Shown one piece after another: positions 39,977 to 48,241 of a stretch of 64,000 nucleotides of DNA. Made by a program: the position numbers and the translations under genes. Origin of the DNA: JACVRW01 sp963746825. Its GTDB lineage: Bacteria > Actinomycetota > Thermoleophilia > Solirubrobacterales > Thermoleophilaceae. Numbering within the stretch: position 1 is the stretch's first letter; the number at the start of each line of letters is the position of its first letter. The stretch lies in the NCBI GenBank assembly GCA_963746825.1, contig CAVVCU010000007.1, positions 552,895 to 616,894 on the forward strand. The letters are read 5' to 3'. The notes below the pieces were generated by a model. The model was not told the DNA's origin. It saw only the letters and a list, made by a program, of their open reading frames with translations, and did not search any database.

Positions 39977-42413
39977 GCTTCCGGGTTCCGCACGCTGCGT
40001 GATCATCGGGGGCGGCGTCGGCGGCACCGCGATCGCCTATCACCTGGCCGAGTTGGGCTGGGACGACGTCGTGCTGGTCGACCGCAACCAGCTCACCTCG
40101 GGATCGACGTTCCATTCCGCCGGGCTGGTGGGCCAGCTGCGCGGGTCGGTGTCCCTGACGAAGATGATGATGTACTCGGTCGAGCTCTACCGAAAGCTCG
40201 GCGAGGACTGCGGCTGGGTCGAATGCGGCGGGATCCGGCTCGCTTCCAGCGAGGAGCGCATGGAGGAGCTGCGCCGCCAGGCGGGCTGGGCCAAGACGTT
40301 CGGGCTGCCGCTGGAGCTGATCTCGGCCGACGAGGCGCGGGACCTGTTCCCGCTGATGTCGACCGATGGCGTCCTGGGTGCCGCCCTGCTTCCCACCGAC
40401 GGCTACCTCGACCCCTCGCAGCTGACCTTCGCGCTGGCCGAGGGCGCGCGCGAGGGCGGCGGGCGGATCTTCACCAGCACCCGCGTGACCGGGATCGAGA
40501 GCGAGGCCGGGCGGGTCACGCGCGTGCGCACCGAGCGCGGCGACATCGACACCGAGAACGTGGTGATCGCCGGGGGCATGTTCGCCGCAGAGCTCGGCCG
40601 CCTGGCCGGGGTTCGCATCCCCGTGCAGCCGATGTCCCACGAGTACATCGTCACCCAGCCCTTCCGCGAGCGCGATCCGGCCCATCCGCTGCCCACGCTG
40701 CGCGACCCGGACCTGCTCATCTACTTCCGCGAGGACGCGGGCGGTCTCGTGATGGGCGGCTACGAGCGCCACTGCGCGCCCGCCTTCCTGCCCGACGGCG
40801 ACGACGGGTTCGACCGCATCCCCCCCGACTTCAACGGCCGCCTGCTGGAGGACGACTGGGATCGCTTCGAGGAGATCGTGGTCAACTCGCGCCGGCGCGT
40901 GCCGCAGATGGAGGACGTGAGGGTCACGCGCATGATCAACGGCCCCGAGGGCTTCACGCCGGACAACGAGTTCTGCCTCGGGGAGACCGAGATCGGCGGG
41001 CTCTTCGTGGCCGCCGGCTTCTGCGCCCACGGGCTGGCGGGCGCGGGCGGGATCGGCAAGGCGATGGCGGAATGGATCGCCGAGGGCGAGCCCTCGCTCG
41101 ATCTGTGGCACATGGACATCCGCCGCTTCGGGGCCCAGTACCGCTCGCCCTCCTACACCGTCAAGCGCATCCGCGAGACCTACGAGACCTACTACGACAT
41201 CCGCTATCCCCACCACGAGCGACAGGCCGGGCGGCCGCTGCGCGTGTCGCCGGCCAACGCGTGGCACCGCGAGCACGAGGCGAGCTTCGGCGAGAAGTCG
41301 GGTTGGGAGCGCGTGAACTGGTACGAGCGAAACGCGCGAGACGGCGACGAGTCGCTGCGTCCGCGCGGCTGGGCGGGGCGCCACTGGTCGCCCGCCGTGG
41401 GGGCCGAGCATCTGGCCTGCCGCGATAGCGCCGCCATCTTCGACGAGTCCTCGTTCTCCAAGCTGGAGATTGCGGGGCCGGGGGCGGCGACCCTGCTCGA
41501 GAGCCTGTGCGACAACCGAGTGGCCCGCGAGGTGGGCCGCATCACCTACACGCAGATGCTGAACTCGCGGGGAGGCATCGAATGCGACTTCACGGTGGCC
41601 CGGCTGGCAGAGGACCGCTTCTCGATCGTCACCGGCACGGCCTTCGGAAACCATGACCGCGAGTGGATCCGCCGCCACCTGCCCGGCGACGGCTCGGTGC
41701 ACGTGAACGACGTGACGTCCGCCTGGGCCTGCTTCGGGATCTGGGGGCCGCGCGCGCGGGACATCCTGGCGCCGCTGACCCCGCAATCCCTGTCGAACGA
41801 CGATTTCCCCTTTCTCAGCCTGCGCGAGATCACGGTGGGCGGCGTTCCCGTGCGGGCGCTCCGGGTGACGTTCGTGGGCGAGCTCGGCTGGGAGCTCTAC
41901 TGCCCGGCCGAATACGGCCTCACCTTGTGGCGGACGCTCTGGGAGGCCGGTGAGCCCCATGACCTCGTGGCCGGCGGCTACCGCGCGATCGACTCCCTGC
42001 GCCTCGAGAAGGGCTATCGCGTCTGGGGAGCGGACATCACGCCCGACGAGACGCCGGGCCAGGCGGGCCTCGGCTTCTGCGTGAAGCTCGACAAGGACGG
42101 GGGCTTCGTGGGGCGCGAGGCGCTGATGGATGCCGGCGAGCCGAGCCCGCGGCTGTGCTGCCTGACCCTCGAGGACCCGCTCTCGGTCGCCCTCGGCAAC
42201 GAGCCGGTACGCGTCGGGAGCGAGATCGTGGGGCGCGTGACGAGCGGTGGGTACGGCTACAGCGTCGGTCGCTCCATCGCCTACGCCTACCTTCCCGCCG
42301 GCCAGGCGGAGGCGAACACCGAGGTCGCGGTGGAGATCTTCGGCCGCTGGGTGGCGGGAGAGATCGCCGAGGAGCCCTTGTTCGACCCCGACGGGGAACG
42401 GCTGCGAAGCTAG
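39960..42413 (+). CDS. FAD-dependent dehydrogenase fused to GcvT domains (dimethylglycine/sarcosine dehydrogenase-like)
   Basis: An 817-residue two-part enzyme. Residues 1-400 are a DAO-type FAD domain: CVIIGGGVGGTAIAYHLAEL, SGSTFHSAGLVGQLRG with the His at the position used for covalent flavin linkage in dimethylglycine dehydrogenase, and GLFVAAGFCAHGLAGAGGIG. Residues 420-810 are the FAO_M/GcvT/GCV_T-C region that binds tetrahydrofolate: DSAAIFDESSFSKLEIAGPG, YTQMLNSRGGIECDFTVARL and LEKGYRVWGADITPDETPG. It should oxidatively demethylate an N-methylated amino acid and pass the C1 unit to folate. AGGAGG precedes the GTG at 39960, inside the kinase-like gene. Confidence 0.9.
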   Translation: MAALRELPGSARCVIIGGGVGGTAIAYHLAELGWDDVVLVDRNQLTSGSTFHSAGLVGQLRGSVSLTKMMMYSVELYRKLGEDCGWVECGGIRLASSEERMEELRRQAGWAKTFGLPLELISADEARDLFPLMSTDGVLGAALLPTDGYLDPSQLTFALAEGAREGGGRIFTSTRVTGIESEAGRVTRVRTERGDIDTENVVIAGGMFAAELGRLAGVRIPVQPMSHEYIVTQPFRERDPAHPLPTLRDPDLLIYFREDAGGLVMGGYERHCAPAFLPDGDDGFDRIPPDFNGRLLEDDWDRFEEIVVNSRRRVPQMEDVRVTRMINGPEGFTPDNEFCLGETEIGGLFVAAGFCAHGLAGAGGIGKAMAEWIAEGEPSLDLWHMDIRRFGAQYRSPSYTVKRIRETYETYYDIRYPHHERQAGRPLRVSPANAWHREHEASFGEKSGWERVNWYERNARDGDESLRPRGWAGRHWSPAVGAEHLACRDSAAIFDESSFSKLEIAGPGAATLLESLCDNRVAREVGRITYTQMLNSRGGIECDFTVARLAEDRFSIVTGTAFGNHDREWIRRHLPGDGSVHVNDVTSAWACFGIWGPRARDILAPLTPQSLSNDDFPFLSLREITVGGVPVRALRVTFVGELGWELYCPAEYGLTLWRTLWEAGEPHDLVAGGYRAIDSLRLEKGYRVWGADITPDETPGQAGLGFCVKLDKDGGFVGREALMDAGEPSPRLCCLTLEDPLSVALGNEPVRVGSEIVGRVTSGGYGYSVGRSIAYAYLPAGQAEANTEVAVEIFGRWVAGEIAEEPLFDPDGERLRS

Positions 42414-42489
42414 ACTGACGGCACAGAGTGGCGGTTACGTCCGGGGACGGGGACGCCCGCTGCGGTTCGTTGCTCAATCCAATCAGGCC

Positions 42490-42897
42490 TTGAACCCCTC
42501 CATCAGTAGACCTCTTCTAATCGCGCTTCTGGCCGCCGTGTTCGCGCTGGCCCTCGGGGTGGGTTACGCGGCGAGCTCGTCCGGGGGCGAGGAGGAGCCG
42601 GTCAGGCCCGTCGGGTCGGCCGCCGTTCCGATCTCCGTTCCCGACGCCGACGGCGGCGCCACGGCCTCCGCCGACCCCGCGGCCACGGGCCTGGGCGACA
42701 CCCCTGCACTGCCGCGGATGGCCCGTAAGCCCAAGCCTCCACCGCGGGAACCGGAGCCGGAGCCCGAGCCCGAGCCCCCTCCGGAAACCTTCACCGAGGA
42801 GCCGGTCGTGCCCGACCCCGTGGTGCCGGAACCGGCTCCCGCCCCGCCGGCGCCCCAACCCACGCCGCCCCCGGTCGAGTTCGACGACGAGGGCTGA
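42490..42897 (+). CDS. Membrane-anchored proline-rich protein
   Basis: A 135-residue protein with a single N-terminal membrane segment (PLLIALLAAVFALALGVGYA) followed by a low-complexity exterior: EEEPVRPVGSAAVP, then PREPEPEPEPEPPPE and PVVPEPAPAPPAPQP. Only the first 30 residues look structured. The TTG at 42490 is the plausible start because upstream codons lack ATG or GTG in frame. The stop is 5 bases before the pseudokinase gene, so it opens a three-gene operon. A spacer or wall-spanning role is likely from composition; function is unknown. Confidence 0.6.
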   Translation: MNPSISRPLLIALLAAVFALALGVGYAASSSGGEEEPVRPVGSAAVPISVPDADGGATASADPAATGLGDTPALPRMARKPKPPPREPEPEPEPEPPPETFTEEPVVPDPVVPEPAPAPPAPQPTPPPVEFDDEG

Positions 42898-42902
42898 GAG
42901 AG

Positions 42903-44762
42903 GTGGCGAGGGCGGACACGTCGTACACCAAGCCGGAGCTGACCGAGGATTGGATCGTCCGGGTGCTCCAGGGCATCGAGGTCAGCGAGATCGTGAGACA
43001 CGTGGTCGTGCGCCTGGACGACCGCCGGGTCTGCCTGACCGTGGTGGCCCCCGCGGGCTCTGAGGCGGCCTGGACCCGTTACTCGAAGGCGGCCGCCAAC
43101 CGCGCGGGGGGCACGGGCGACCGGCTGTGTCCGCTGCTGGCGAGCGGCCGCACCGACGACTGCTACTACGTGGCCTACGACGTGGGCGAGAGCAGGCCGC
43201 TCTCCGCCCAGGACAAGCTCGGCACCATCTCCGGCACCGAGTGCGCGCAGGTGCTCCACGGCGTGGGGCGGGGCCTCGAGCAGGCCGCCGCCGCGGGCAT
43301 TCACCCCACCGAGCTCACTCCCGACTCGGTGTTCATGGACCCGCAGCGCGGAGCCGTGCTGGCCGACCTCGGAATCACCCGCGAGGCGCTCGGCAACCCC
43401 ACGAAGTTCGGCGATCGCGACGCCCCGTGGGTGGCCCCGGAGGTGCTCGAGGGTGAGAACGCGTCCGAGCGTTCCGCGGTCTACTCGTTCGGAGCCTTCC
43501 TGTACACCCTGCTCACCGGAGCGGCGCCGGATGACGGCTCGTCGCTGCGAGAGCTGCGCCCGGACCTCCCGGAGGCGCTCGAGGTCGTGCTCGCCACCGC
43601 GCTGGCTCGCGATCCGAAGCTGCGCTACCGCACCGTCTCGGAGACTCGCAACCTGGCGAACATCCTCCTGCAGGGCGGGACCATGCCCGGCTCGAAGTCC
43701 GAGCAGCGCCCGCGCGAAGCCACAACGCCTCCTGAGCCCAAGCAGAAGCGGCGCACACCCCAGGCTGTTGCGCTGAAGCGCAACAACGCGGAGGCCGTGG
43801 GGGCAGCCCCGCCGGCGAAGGCGGCGAAGGCGGCAAAGGCGAAGGCCGCCCCGCGCGGCGCAAAGGCCAAACCTGCTCGCCCCGGCAGGGGCAACGGACG
43901 CCCCGCGACGGCTCGCGCACGGGCGAAGCGGCGGACCGCGCCGCGCCTCGCGCCGGGCGGCGTGCTCCTGGCGATGGGTCTGGGCGTCCTGATCTTGGGT
44001 GCGCTGGCCGGTGTGCTGCTGGCCGGGCCCGGGGCGGAGGAGCCGCCGCCGCCCCGCGACTTCGAGGGGAGCGGCCTTCAGGTTCGCCTCCCCGGGAACT
44101 GGACGGGCACGGTACCCGCGGCCGGGGCGCTGGAGGCCCATCCGGAGGCCGATCCCGGCTCGGGCCTCGTCCTCGAGCAGGTGGACGCGCCGGTCGAGCG
44201 CGAGGAGCAGGGAAATCCCGTGCGCCTCGGGCGTCTCGAGGCTTGGCGTGAGCCGGGAGCCGACGTTGCCGGCGCCCTGGAGGCGGTGCGCTACGTGATA
44301 CCCACCGAGTCGGGGAAGCTGGTGGCCACGTGCCGCGCATCCCTCCAGGCTGAGCCGGGCACGCTGGCCGACTGCGAGCGCGTGGCCTCGACGCTGCAGC
44401 TGCGGGCGGCCACCGGACTGCCCGTGGCCGAGGTGATCGCGCAGCAGCAGCAGGTGCAGGCCGAGATCGCTCGCCTCGGGACCGAGCGCGCCGCGGCGCG
44501 CCGGCGGCTCGCCGCCGCGGAGCTCCCCGCGGGGCAACGCGTCGGCGCCGAGGCCCTCGAGCGTGTGCACGACCGCGCCGCCACCCGCTTCGAAGGCCTG
44601 CCCGGCGGTGAGGCGGTGGCCGCCGCCGCCCGCCGGACGGCCGTCGCCTATCGCGCTCTGGCCAACGCCGCCAACGGCGAGAGCGCGCAGCGCTTCAACG
44701 CCGCCCGGGCGCGGGTGCGCCGCAGCGAGGCGTCTCTGCGCGCGGCGCTCGCCGACCAGTAG
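42903..44762 (+). CDS. Transmembrane pseudokinase with extracellular C-terminal domain
   Basis: A 619-residue protein. Residues 15-270 follow a Ser/Thr kinase fold, but catalytic residues are missing. The Lys of VAxK is absent (LTVVAPAGSE), HRDLKPEN reads IHPTELTPDSVFM, and DVYSLG reads AVYSFG, while the DFG-like DLG and the APE motif (WVAPEVLEG) remain. A Lys/Ala-rich linker (about 270-345) leads to one membrane helix (GVLLAMGLGVLILGALAGVL, 357-378). Outside lie a domain with GLQVRLPGNWTGTVPAAGAL and a helical tail. It probably senses or scaffolds rather than phosphorylates. Its stop overlaps the ATP-grasp start (TAGTG). Confidence 0.8.
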   Translation: MARADTSYTKPELTEDWIVRVLQGIEVSEIVRHVVVRLDDRRVCLTVVAPAGSEAAWTRYSKAAANRAGGTGDRLCPLLASGRTDDCYYVAYDVGESRPLSAQDKLGTISGTECAQVLHGVGRGLEQAAAAGIHPTELTPDSVFMDPQRGAVLADLGITREALGNPTKFGDRDAPWVAPEVLEGENASERSAVYSFGAFLYTLLTGAAPDDGSSLRELRPDLPEALEVVLATALARDPKLRYRTVSETRNLANILLQGGTMPGSKSEQRPREATTPPEPKQKRRTPQAVALKRNNAEAVGAAPPAKAAKAAKAKAAPRGAKAKPARPGRGNGRPATARARAKRRTAPRLAPGGVLLAMGLGVLILGALAGVLLAGPGAEEPPPPRDFEGSGLQVRLPGNWTGTVPAAGALEAHPEADPGSGLVLEQVDAPVEREEQGNPVRLGRLEAWREPGADVAGALEAVRYVIPTESGKLVATCRASLQAEPGTLADCERVASTLQLRAATGLPVAEVIAQQQQVQAEIARLGTERAAARRRLAAAELPAGQRVGAEALERVHDRAATRFEGLPGGEAVAAAARRTAVAYRALANAANGESAQRFNAARARVRRSEASLRAALADQ

Positions 44763-46087
44763 TGGCAAGGGCTCCGTACGACGAGGCCTACCTCGACGAC
44801 GGAGAGCCGCGCCCGCACTACGCCGAGCTGCTCGGCGGGTTGGGCGACCCGGCCGAGCTGGCCACCGAGGTCAAGGCGCGCCTGCGCTCACGCGGGGTGA
44901 GCTTCGGCGCCGCCTCCGACGGCATCTTCGCGCTCGACCCCGTGCCGCGCATCATCACCGGCGCGGAGTGGTCGGAGCTCCAGGCCGGCGTGGTGCAGCG
45001 CCTGCGAACGCTCGACGCCTTCGTGGCCGACGTGTACGGCGAGGGGCGCGCGCTGGCCGCCGGAGTGGTGCCCCGAGCGGCGATCGAGGGCTCGCCGCAC
45101 TACGAGCCCGCGATGCACGGAGCGACCGTGTCGCGCTGGGTCGGCTTCACCGGGGTCGACGTGATCCGTTGCCCCGACGGTCGCTTTCGCGTGATCGAGG
45201 ACCAGGTGCGCATGCCTTCGGGAATGGCCTACGCGGTCGTGGCGCGCGAGATCCTCCTCGGCCTGCTCGCGTTCGACCCGCCGGATACCGACCTCACTCC
45301 GTCCTACGGCGAGCTGGCGCAAGCGGTACGCGACGCCGCCCCCGCGGGGATCGAGGAACCGCGCATCGTGCTGCTCTGCGAGGGACCCTCGGCCGCGGCC
45401 TGGTGGGAACACGAGCTGCTCGCCCGCGAGCTCGGCGCCCCCGTGGTGACGATCGATGACCTCGAGGTCCGCGACGGCGGGCTGGTGGCCTGGCTCGAGG
45501 GTCAGGCGCGCGGGGTCGACGTGGTCTATCAGCGCACCGACGAGGACCGCTTCAGCGGAACCCCGCTCGAGCTGCTGATCGAGCCCTGCCGTGCCGGGCG
45601 GCTGGGCGTGGTCAACGCACCGGGAGCCGGAGTGTCCGACGACAAGCTCGTGAACGCGCACTTCGACGATCTGGTCCGGTTTCTACTGGACGAGGAGCCG
45701 CTGCTGCCCACGATCGCCTCGCGCCCGGCCGCGGAGGTCGAAGACCTCTCGGGCTGGGTGGTCAAGCCACGCGGCGAGATGGGCGGCGAGGACGTGGTGC
45801 TCTGGGATTACGCCGGCGACAGGGAGCGGCGGGAGACGCTGGCCGCGGTGGCCGCCGATCCGGATGCCTTCATCGCCCAGGAGCAGGTGACCCTCTCGGT
45901 CGCGCCCACCGTCTGCGACGGCCGGCTCGCGCCGCGTCACGTCGACCTCCGCCCCTACGCCGTGCTCAGCGACGCCGGCGTGCACGTGCTGCCGGGAGCA
46001 ATCAGCAGGGTGGCCCTGGTCGAGGGCTCGATGGTGGTCAACTCCGGCCAGGGCGGCGGCGCGAAGGACAGCTGGGTGCTCGACTAG
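44762..46087 (+). CDS. Circularly permuted ATP-grasp protein
   Basis: A 441-residue protein of the circularly permuted ATP-grasp type 2 family (formerly DUF404/DUF407). The order of conserved blocks is LDPVPRIITGAEWSELQAGV, RWVGFTGVDVIRCPDGRFRV followed by IEDQVRMPSGMAYAV, VYQRTDEDRFSGTPLELLIE, APGAGVSDDKLVNAHFDDLV, GWVVKPRGEMGGEDVVLW and SGQGGGAKDSWVLD. Such proteins form amide or ester bonds and often sit with an alpha-E (DUF403) protein and a transglutaminase, suggesting peptide or amine ligation. Neither partner is present here. It overlaps the pseudokinase stop by one base, so the two are co-translated. Confidence 0.85.
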   Translation: MARAPYDEAYLDDGEPRPHYAELLGGLGDPAELATEVKARLRSRGVSFGAASDGIFALDPVPRIITGAEWSELQAGVVQRLRTLDAFVADVYGEGRALAAGVVPRAAIEGSPHYEPAMHGATVSRWVGFTGVDVIRCPDGRFRVIEDQVRMPSGMAYAVVAREILLGLLAFDPPDTDLTPSYGELAQAVRDAAPAGIEEPRIVLLCEGPSAAAWWEHELLARELGAPVVTIDDLEVRDGGLVAWLEGQARGVDVVYQRTDEDRFSGTPLELLIEPCRAGRLGVVNAPGAGVSDDKLVNAHFDDLVRFLLDEEPLLPTIASRPAAEVEDLSGWVVKPRGEMGGEDVVLWDYAGDRERRETLAAVAADPDAFIAQEQVTLSVAPTVCDGRLAPRHVDLRPYAVLSDAGVHVLPGAISRVALVEGSMVVNSGQGGGAKDSWVLD

Positions 46088-46824
46088 TCCGGGCGCTCGG
46101 GCAGGAGCCCGGCGAGGATGTGCTCGGTGCCCTCCATGTGCCCGCGCATGAGCCGCACGGCGCCGGCGGTGTCGCGGCGGCGCAGCAGCGAGATCAGCTG
46201 CCGGTGCTGCTCGTTGGAGCTCACCAGCACCTCACGGGGATGGGCGATGCGGTGGATCAGGTTGCTCATCTGGCCCTGGACCTCGGTCATGGCGGTGATC
46301 AGCCGAGGCGAGTGAGAGGCCTCGGCCACGCCGATGTGAAAGCGGATGTCGGCCCGCCGGTACTCGTCGAATGGACCGGCCTCGTGCATGTGCTCGGTGA
46401 GCTCGAGCAGGCGCACGAGGTCGTCGTCCTGCGCGCGCTCGGCCGCGAGCACGGTCGCGCCGGTCTCGACCGCCACCCGGTAGTCGAGCACCGCACGGGC
46501 ATCCTCGGTGAGCACCTCGCCCTCCGCCGCCTCGCCGAGCGGCGGCTCCTCGGCCACGAAGGTGCCGCCCGCCCGCCCTCTCAGCGAGACCAGGTGCCCG
46601 CTCTGGACGAGCGTGGTGAGCGCCTGGCGCAGCGTCGAGCGGGAGATGCGCAGCTGCTCGGCCAGGTCGCGCTCCGGAGGCAGGCGGCTGGCCGGCGCGA
46701 GCAGGCCGAGGCGAATCGCGGTGCCGAGCCGCTCGACCGTCTCCTCGAATGTCGTGGGGGGCTGGACCGGCTTGAAGACGGCCTCGAGCGCCGGTGTTCT
46801 TGTGGCCGCGGGAGCGATGTCCAC
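46084..46824 (-). CDS. GntR-family regulator, FadR (FCD) subfamily
   Basis: A 246-residue regulator. The winged helix covers LAPASRLPPERDLAEQLRIS and RSTLRQALTTLVQSGHLVSL, and GRAGGTFVAEE closes the wing. The C-terminal FCD domain is all-helical with the metal/ligand residues in DIRFHIGVAEASHSPRLITA and EQHRQLISLLRRRDTAGAVR. FCD proteins sense small carboxylates. The GTG at 46824 is preferred; another in-frame GTG lies 18 bases upstream. It diverges from the small gene at 46886 and converges on the ATP-grasp gene with a 4-base overlap. The target genes are not evident. Confidence 0.88.
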   Translation of the reverse strand: MDIAPAATRTPALEAVFKPVQPPTTFEETVERLGTAIRLGLLAPASRLPPERDLAEQLRISRSTLRQALTTLVQSGHLVSLRGRAGGTFVAEEPPLGEAAEGEVLTEDARAVLDYRVAVETGATVLAAERAQDDDLVRLLELTEHMHEAGPFDEYRRADIRFHIGVAEASHSPRLITAMTEVQGQMSNLIHRIAHPREVLVSSNEQHRQLISLLRRRDTAGAVRLMRGHMEGTEHILAGLLPERPD

Positions 46825-46870
46825 GATGCCAAACCTACACACGCACGCCCGAGGCGGGCGCCGGTCGCGC

Positions 46871-46876
46871 TAGATT
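46871..46876 (+). promoter_or_regulatory. Candidate -10 hexamer (TAGATT)
   Basis: TAGATT ends 9 nt before the GTG at 46886, in the 61-base region between this small gene and the divergent FadR-type regulator gene. A leaderless message is plausible. Confidence 0.4.
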
Positions 46877-46885
46877 CCCGGCGAG

Positions 46886-47134
46886 GTGGAGAACCGCACT
46901 GAACGCGTCGTCGTAGAGACCGATCGGTACCGCGTGGAGGGGTCGATGACCCTGCCACGGGAGGGACACCGCTCGCGCGTGTCCGATCACGTGAACCGCC
47001 GCGATACCGAGTTCTTCACGCTGCTCGACTGCAAGCTGGTGGCGCTGGATGGATCGCAAGGGGAATGGAAGGCACCGGTTCTCATGCTGGCGCGCCGGCA
47101 CATCCGCCTGATCGTGCCCGCGTCCGATGAGTGA
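46886..47134 (+). CDS. Small conserved-looking protein of unknown function
   Basis: An 82-residue protein with alternating strands: RVVVETDRYRVEGSMTLP, then SDHVNRRDTEFFTLLDCKLV and a tail MLARRHIRLIVPAS. The pattern of a short beta sheet with a DxVNRxDxEFF motif resembles small actinobacterial domains of unknown function that I recall without a firm name. The GTG at 46886 fits both the TAGATT element and the protein's start. Function is not inferable. Confidence 0.55.
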   Translation: MENRTERVVVETDRYRVEGSMTLPREGHRSRVSDHVNRRDTEFFTLLDCKLVALDGSQGEWKAPVLMLARRHIRLIVPASDE

Positions 47135-47172
47135 CTTTCCGTCCGAGCTCCGTCCCACGATGAGAGTCCTCC

Positions 47173-47379
47173 ATGCTCTATGCGATTCTCATATGCACTG
47201 ACCAAGCCTGCGCCGAGGAGTTCGAAGGCTGGGGCCAGCCGGACGAGTTCGAGGCACTGCTGTGCGAGAGCTGCGGCGCCACGCTCCAGGCCACGGCGTT
47301 CAGCGAGGTGAGAGTCGAGGCCACGGTCACCCGCCTGCCGCGCTTCACCCCGCACCTGCAGCTGCGCGAAGCGGCCTGA
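47173..47379 (+). CDS. Small zinc-ribbon-like protein
   Basis: A 68-residue protein beginning MLYAILICTDQACAEEFEGW and continuing ALLCESCGATLQATAFS. Cys at 8, 13, 31 and 34 could bind one zinc, with an unusual C-x4-C first half. The tail VRVEATVTRLPRFTPHLQL forms strands. It may bind nucleic acid or protein. The ATG at 47173 lies 38 bases after the previous stop; tRNA-Ser follows 33 bases downstream. Confidence 0.6.
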   Translation: MLYAILICTDQACAEEFEGWGQPDEFEALLCESCGATLQATAFSEVRVEATVTRLPRFTPHLQLREAA

Positions 47380-47412
47380 CCCCGGCGGCGGGAGCTACCC
47401 TAGAGCCGCTTC

Positions 47413-47501
47413 GGAGAGGTGACCGAGCGGCTTAAGGTGCACGACTGGAAATCGTGTGGGCGGGTCAAACTGCCTCGTGGGTTCGAATCCCACCCTCTCC
47501 G
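47413..47501 (+). tRNA. tRNA-Ser (anticodon GGA)
   Basis: Acceptor arms GGAGAGG (47413-47419) and CCTCTCC (47494-47500) pair with G as discriminator. The anticodon arm is CACGA CTGGAAA TCGTG with anticodon GGA. A long variable arm (GGGCGGGTCAAACTGCCTC region) marks it as a class II tRNA, and the T arm is GTGGG TTCGAAT CCCAC. No CCA is encoded. Confidence 0.95.
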
Positions 47502-47504
47502 CCT

Positions 47505-48194
47505 TTAGTTGAATTCTGCGCCGCGAATGAGCCCGTCGGCAGCCTCGACCACGGCGGCAACGCTCGCCTCGACCACGACCCGCGGGCCGCCGGCGAGGCT
47601 CCGCGGGACGCCCGGTCCGCCTAGGATCAAACCAATGTCGGCTGCGGCTCCGATGATCGCGTCGACAGCCTCCAGCACACGCTCGCCGGCGTCGGCCATG
47701 GTCGCGGAGAGCACGAACAGCTTCGGATCGTGCTCCACGACGATGGCCGGAAGCGCGGCCGTCGGCACGTCGGCCCCGAGCGTCAACACCTGGTAGCCGG
47801 CCGACTCGAGTAGTTTGGCCGCCATGTCGAGGCCGACCACGTGGTGCTCGCCCTCGACCGCCGCGAGCATCGCCCGGTAGTCCGCGCGCTGAGCGGCAAA
47901 CGCCGCCGCGTCGTGCACGAGCACGAGCACCCGGGTGGCGATCTGCGTGGCGAGGTGCTCCTGTCCGACGCCTATCTCGCCCGCAGCCCAGAGCCGACCG
48001 ATCCGATGCATGGCGGGCGCTACCACGAGCTCGTAGATCATCGCCTCGCCGAGCGTCAGCTCGAGCGCCTCACGCGCCACCTGATCGGCCTCGTCCGAAT
48101 CACCCGCGAGAAGCGCTAGACCGAACTGGTCCGACAGGGAGTCGGCCAGCATGCGCTTGCGAAACCTGTCGCGGCTGCCCTCCAACGCCAACAC
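47505..48194 (-). CDS. Cobalamin-binding protein resembling the sensor part of CarH
   Basis: A 229-residue protein with the four-helix B12 cap and the Rossmann-like B12-binding domain. The cap carries RIGRLWAAGEIGVGQEHLAT, matching the W-x9-EH pattern of light-sensing CarH/LitR proteins. The binding domain carries AVEGEHHVVGLDMAAKLLES, in which GEHHVVGL replaces the DxHxxG base-off motif, then SAGYQVLTLGADVPTAALPA. The N-terminal MerR DNA-binding domain of CarH is absent. It could sense light or adenosylcobalamin and act through protein contacts, or serve as a corrinoid carrier. The GTG at 48194 starts divergently from the GH15 gene, 47 bases apart. Confidence 0.82.
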   Translation of the reverse strand: MLALEGSRDRFRKRMLADSLSDQFGLALLAGDSDEADQVAREALELTLGEAMIYELVVAPAMHRIGRLWAAGEIGVGQEHLATQIATRVLVLVHDAAAFAAQRADYRAMLAAVEGEHHVVGLDMAAKLLESAGYQVLTLGADVPTAALPAIVVEHDPKLFVLSATMADAGERVLEAVDAIIGAAADIGLILGGPGVPRSLAGGPRVVVEASVAAVVEAADGLIRGAEFN

Positions 48195-48226
48195 CCTACG
48201 CCTTCGCCGGTAGCGAGGCTAGCCGG

Positions 48227-48232
48227 TACATT
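48227..48232 (+). promoter_or_regulatory. Candidate -10 hexamer (TACATT) for the GH15 gene
   Basis: TACATT ends 9 nt before the ATG at 48242 in the 47-base region between divergent starts. Confidence 0.4.
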
Positions 48233-48241
48233 GGCAGGCGA

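Noticed and set aside
39807..41960. 717-codon minus-strand frame
   Set aside because: It is the antisense shadow of the dimethylglycine dehydrogenase-like gene, rich in His, Arg and Gly without domain motifs.
42721..42860. Tandem CCGGAGCCnGAG-type repeats as a possible CRISPR or regulatory array
   Set aside because: They are short in-frame Pro-Glu codon repeats of the proline-rich protein; no spacers are present.
42903..44762. Active Ser/Thr kinase
   Set aside because: The VAxK lysine and HRD aspartate are not at their expected positions; only the fold and the DLG and APE elements remain.
42564..44768. 734-codon minus-strand frame
   Set aside because: It is antisense to the pseudokinase operon; the Gly/Ser repeats mirror the Pro-rich coding sequence.
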